A stretch of 64,000 bases of DNA from an uncultured Clostridia bacterium (GTDB lineage Bacteria > Bacillota > Clostridia > UMGS1810): contig CAKSTL010000001.1 of the NCBI GenBank assembly GCA_934500875.1, positions 186,001-250,000 on the forward strand, given 5' to 3'. Below the pieces are notes generated by a model. It saw only the letters and a program-made list of their open reading frames with translations. It searched no databases and was not told the DNA's origin. Positions 62,366-64,000 of the stretch are shown in pieces. The translations under genes were made by a program, and so were the position numbers. Within the stretch, counting starts at the first letter, position 1, and every line of letters starts with the position of its first letter.

Positions 62366-63443
62366 AAAAGAAATTTTATTTGCGGCACAGAATCTGAATA
62401 TCGGCGGCGTGCAGAAAGCTTTTGTAAACTATTTAAAAAAGCTTTCCGAAAGCGGTGAATATGAAATAAGCGTCTTTGCTTTCACCGGCGGTATGCTTTC
62501 GGAAAAACTGCCGAAGAATATCAAAACAGAATATGGCGGAATGCTTTTGGGGCTGTCGGCACAGTCCTTTGGCGATATAAGAAAAAACGGCAGTGTGTTT
62601 GATATTTTTCTTAGAATGTTGATAACCGTATTTGCGAAAACTATCGGAACAAAGCGGTTTTACCGGCTGTGCTTTAAAAAGAGAAATAAAAAATATGACA
62701 TTGCCGTTTCTTATTTTACAGACATACCGGCAGGCGTATTTAATAAGGGAACGAATTTATACATATCCGATTTCGTAAATGCCGGCGAAAAGTATGCTTT
62801 TATCCATACAGACCCTGTTTTCGGCGGTTTTGACAAAGAATACTGCAGAAGAATCTATGAGCCGTTTGATAAAATTATATGCGTGTCGGACGCAGTGCGG
62901 GAAAAATTCAATGCATTTCTTCCGGAATATGCCGATAAGACGAAAACGCAGCATAATGTGTTTGACGAAAAAGAAATTAAAGAGCTTGCACAAGTGTATG
63001 AGCCGTTTGAAAAATCAAAATTTGATATTGTTACCGTTGCAAGAATAGATAACGCATCAAAAAGAATTGACGGAATCATAAATATCTGTTATCAGATTAA
63101 ACGTTTAGGGCTTACAAACTTTAAGTGGAGAATTGTCGGGGACGGTCCCGATATGAAAAGAAATATTGAACTTGCAAAAAAAATGGGTGTGGAGGACATT
63201 GTCATTTTTGAGGGTGAGAAAACAAATCCATACCCATATATATATAATTCTGATTTGTTTGCGCTTTTCTCGGCATATGAGGGTTATCCTCTTGTAATCG
63301 GTGAGGCGCTGATACTGAAAACGCCGGTACTGACAACAAACTATGCGGCGGCAAAGGAGCAGATTCCAAAGGATAGAGGAATCATAGCTGAATCTGACGG
63401 GGAGTTTTTAAAATTGTTGGCTGCTCTTATCAGAGGACATTGA
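62358..63443 (+). CDS. Glycosyltransferase family 4-like
   Basis: This 361-residue enzyme from ATG 62358 has LFAAQNLNIGGVQKAFVNYL near 5, KFDIVTVARIDNASKRIDGIINI near 215, IVGDGPDMKRNIELAKKMGV and LFALFSAYEGYPLVIGEALILKTPVLTT near 300, the GT4 donor-binding pattern. It overlaps the GT2 stop by eight bases. It is the last enzyme of the cluster in the window. Confidence 0.9.
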   Translation: MSKKEILFAAQNLNIGGVQKAFVNYLKKLSESGEYEISVFAFTGGMLSEKLPKNIKTEYGGMLLGLSAQSFGDIRKNGSVFDIFLRMLITVFAKTIGTKRFYRLCFKKRNKKYDIAVSYFTDIPAGVFNKGTNLYISDFVNAGEKYAFIHTDPVFGGFDKEYCRRIYEPFDKIICVSDAVREKFNAFLPEYADKTKTQHNVFDEKEIKELAQVYEPFEKSKFDIVTVARIDNASKRIDGIINICYQIKRLGLTNFKWRIVGDGPDMKRNIELAKKMGVEDIVIFEGEKTNPYPYIYNSDLFALFSAYEGYPLVIGEALILKTPVLTTNYAAAKEQIPKDRGIIAESDGEFLKLLAALIRGH

Positions 63444-63520
63444 TACTTGATATACGAGCCGGTAAGGCGACTTGTATATATATTTACTTAAAATCACACA
63501 GAGGAAGGAGGTGAAAAGAG

Positions 63521-64000
63521 ATGAGAAAAATGAGGAAGTTTTTTGTAATGCTTTTAGGTATTGCGATGATTTTGGGCACGAGTGTTCCGGCTTTTGCCGC
63601 ACACAGTACGATTGCGACCACAACCCAATTCTTTGTTCAGCGTTACGGTGTTCATATGGACGAAGAAGGGAATGTAACCTCTCAAAGCACTTCGTACTTT
63701 ACCGCTTCCGTATTTGATTCAAAGTTGACGGAAGGACCACGTTCATCAGATTATCATGTTGTGTACAAGGAAGGAGTTGTTTCCTCTGATGATGTCATCA
63801 GTGAGGTGAAAACCAAGCCTGACGATGCAGAAATTCTTGCGAAAATCAAGGACGCATATAACGGCGGTTACATTCTTTCCAGCAACGGAAAAGCCGTAAA
63901 ATGGGACAAGTTTACAACCGATAACTATGAGATGCGCTGGTATGTATTAAAGTGCGAAGAAGGGTTATGGATGGTTGATGATGTGTGGCACGTAGACGGT
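63521..64000 (+). CDS. Secreted protein, unrecognised, cut by window edge
   Basis: The ATG at 63521 follows a perfect GGAGGTG at eight bases. A signal peptide (MRKMRKFFVMLLGIAMILG, cleavage near PAFAA) leads into a region with no family I recognise: STIATTTQFFVQRYGVHMDEE, then VVYKEGVVSSDD and WYVLKCEEGLWMVDDVWHVDG. The beta-rich, charged character would suit a surface protein. At least 160 residues are present and the stop codon lies outside. It is 77 bases after the last glycosyltransferase gene, and no terminator is seen between them, so it may be part of the same transcript. Confidence 0.8.
   Translation, partial: MRKMRKFFVMLLGIAMILGTSVPAFAAHSTIATTTQFFVQRYGVHMDEEGNVTSQSTSYFTASVFDSKLTEGPRSSDYHVVYKEGVVSSDDVISEVKTKPDDAEILAKIKDAYNGGYILSSNGKAVKWDKFTTDNYEMRWYVLKCEEGLWMVDDVWHVDG

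Overview
The window looks like chromosome from a low-GC, Gram-positive member of the Clostridia. The evidence is the cdaA-cdaR-glmM operon, a small basic S21 protein, ClpE-like and TepA-like proteins, C-terminal S-layer homology (SLH) repeats, lipoproteins, ABC sugar importers of the MalFG type, and many textbook TTGACA-17-TATAAT promoters. The species cannot be named from the sequence. A gut or plant-fibre lifestyle is inferred from the carbohydrate genes.

Layout. 1-22 kb is mostly housekeeping: an MreB-like protein, a DUF3343/cysteine desulfurase-like pair, the c-di-AMP operon, a ClpE-like unfoldase, an AraC regulator, a tandem GNAT, a five-tRNA operon next to a duplicated repeat, a twice-frameshifted TauE gene, metA, tepA, pgcA, rpsU-yqeY, alaS-hit, a lone substrate-binding lipoprotein and uppP. 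From 22.2 to 49.5 kb thirteen genes lie on the minus strand with small gaps. They form a polysaccharide-utilisation locus: a GH28-like protein, a sugar-binding lipoprotein, two permeases, a GH42-like protein, an SLH protein, two further large secreted proteins, two giant secreted GH42-type enzymes, a GH3, an (alpha/alpha)6-type glycosidase and a membrane-bound AraC-type regulator. The likely flow is surface breakdown of a plant glycan, oligosaccharide import and cytoplasmic hydrolysis.

49.8-52.4 kb holds a compact redox cassette (Fur/PerR-type regulator, CD1871A-like CXXC membrane peptide, membrane 4Fe-4S protein, TlpA-like lipoprotein). 52.5-52.8 kb is a small element with 21-bp perfect terminal inverted repeats. 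53.0-54.2 kb is the most striking part: a tyrosine recombinase followed by a 249-bp segment bounded by two 24-bp sites in opposite orientation. Each site is two 10-bp arms around a 4-bp asymmetric core. The segment carries an outward-facing promoter, now pointing at a nine-gene exopolysaccharide/capsule cluster (54.2-63.4 kb). This is best read as an invertible-promoter (phase-variation) switch controlling a surface polysaccharide. The window ends inside a secreted protein gene.

Leucine codon use appears to shift from mostly CTT on the left to more CTG from about 50 kb onward, which fits an acquired right-hand island. This was judged by eye and not counted.
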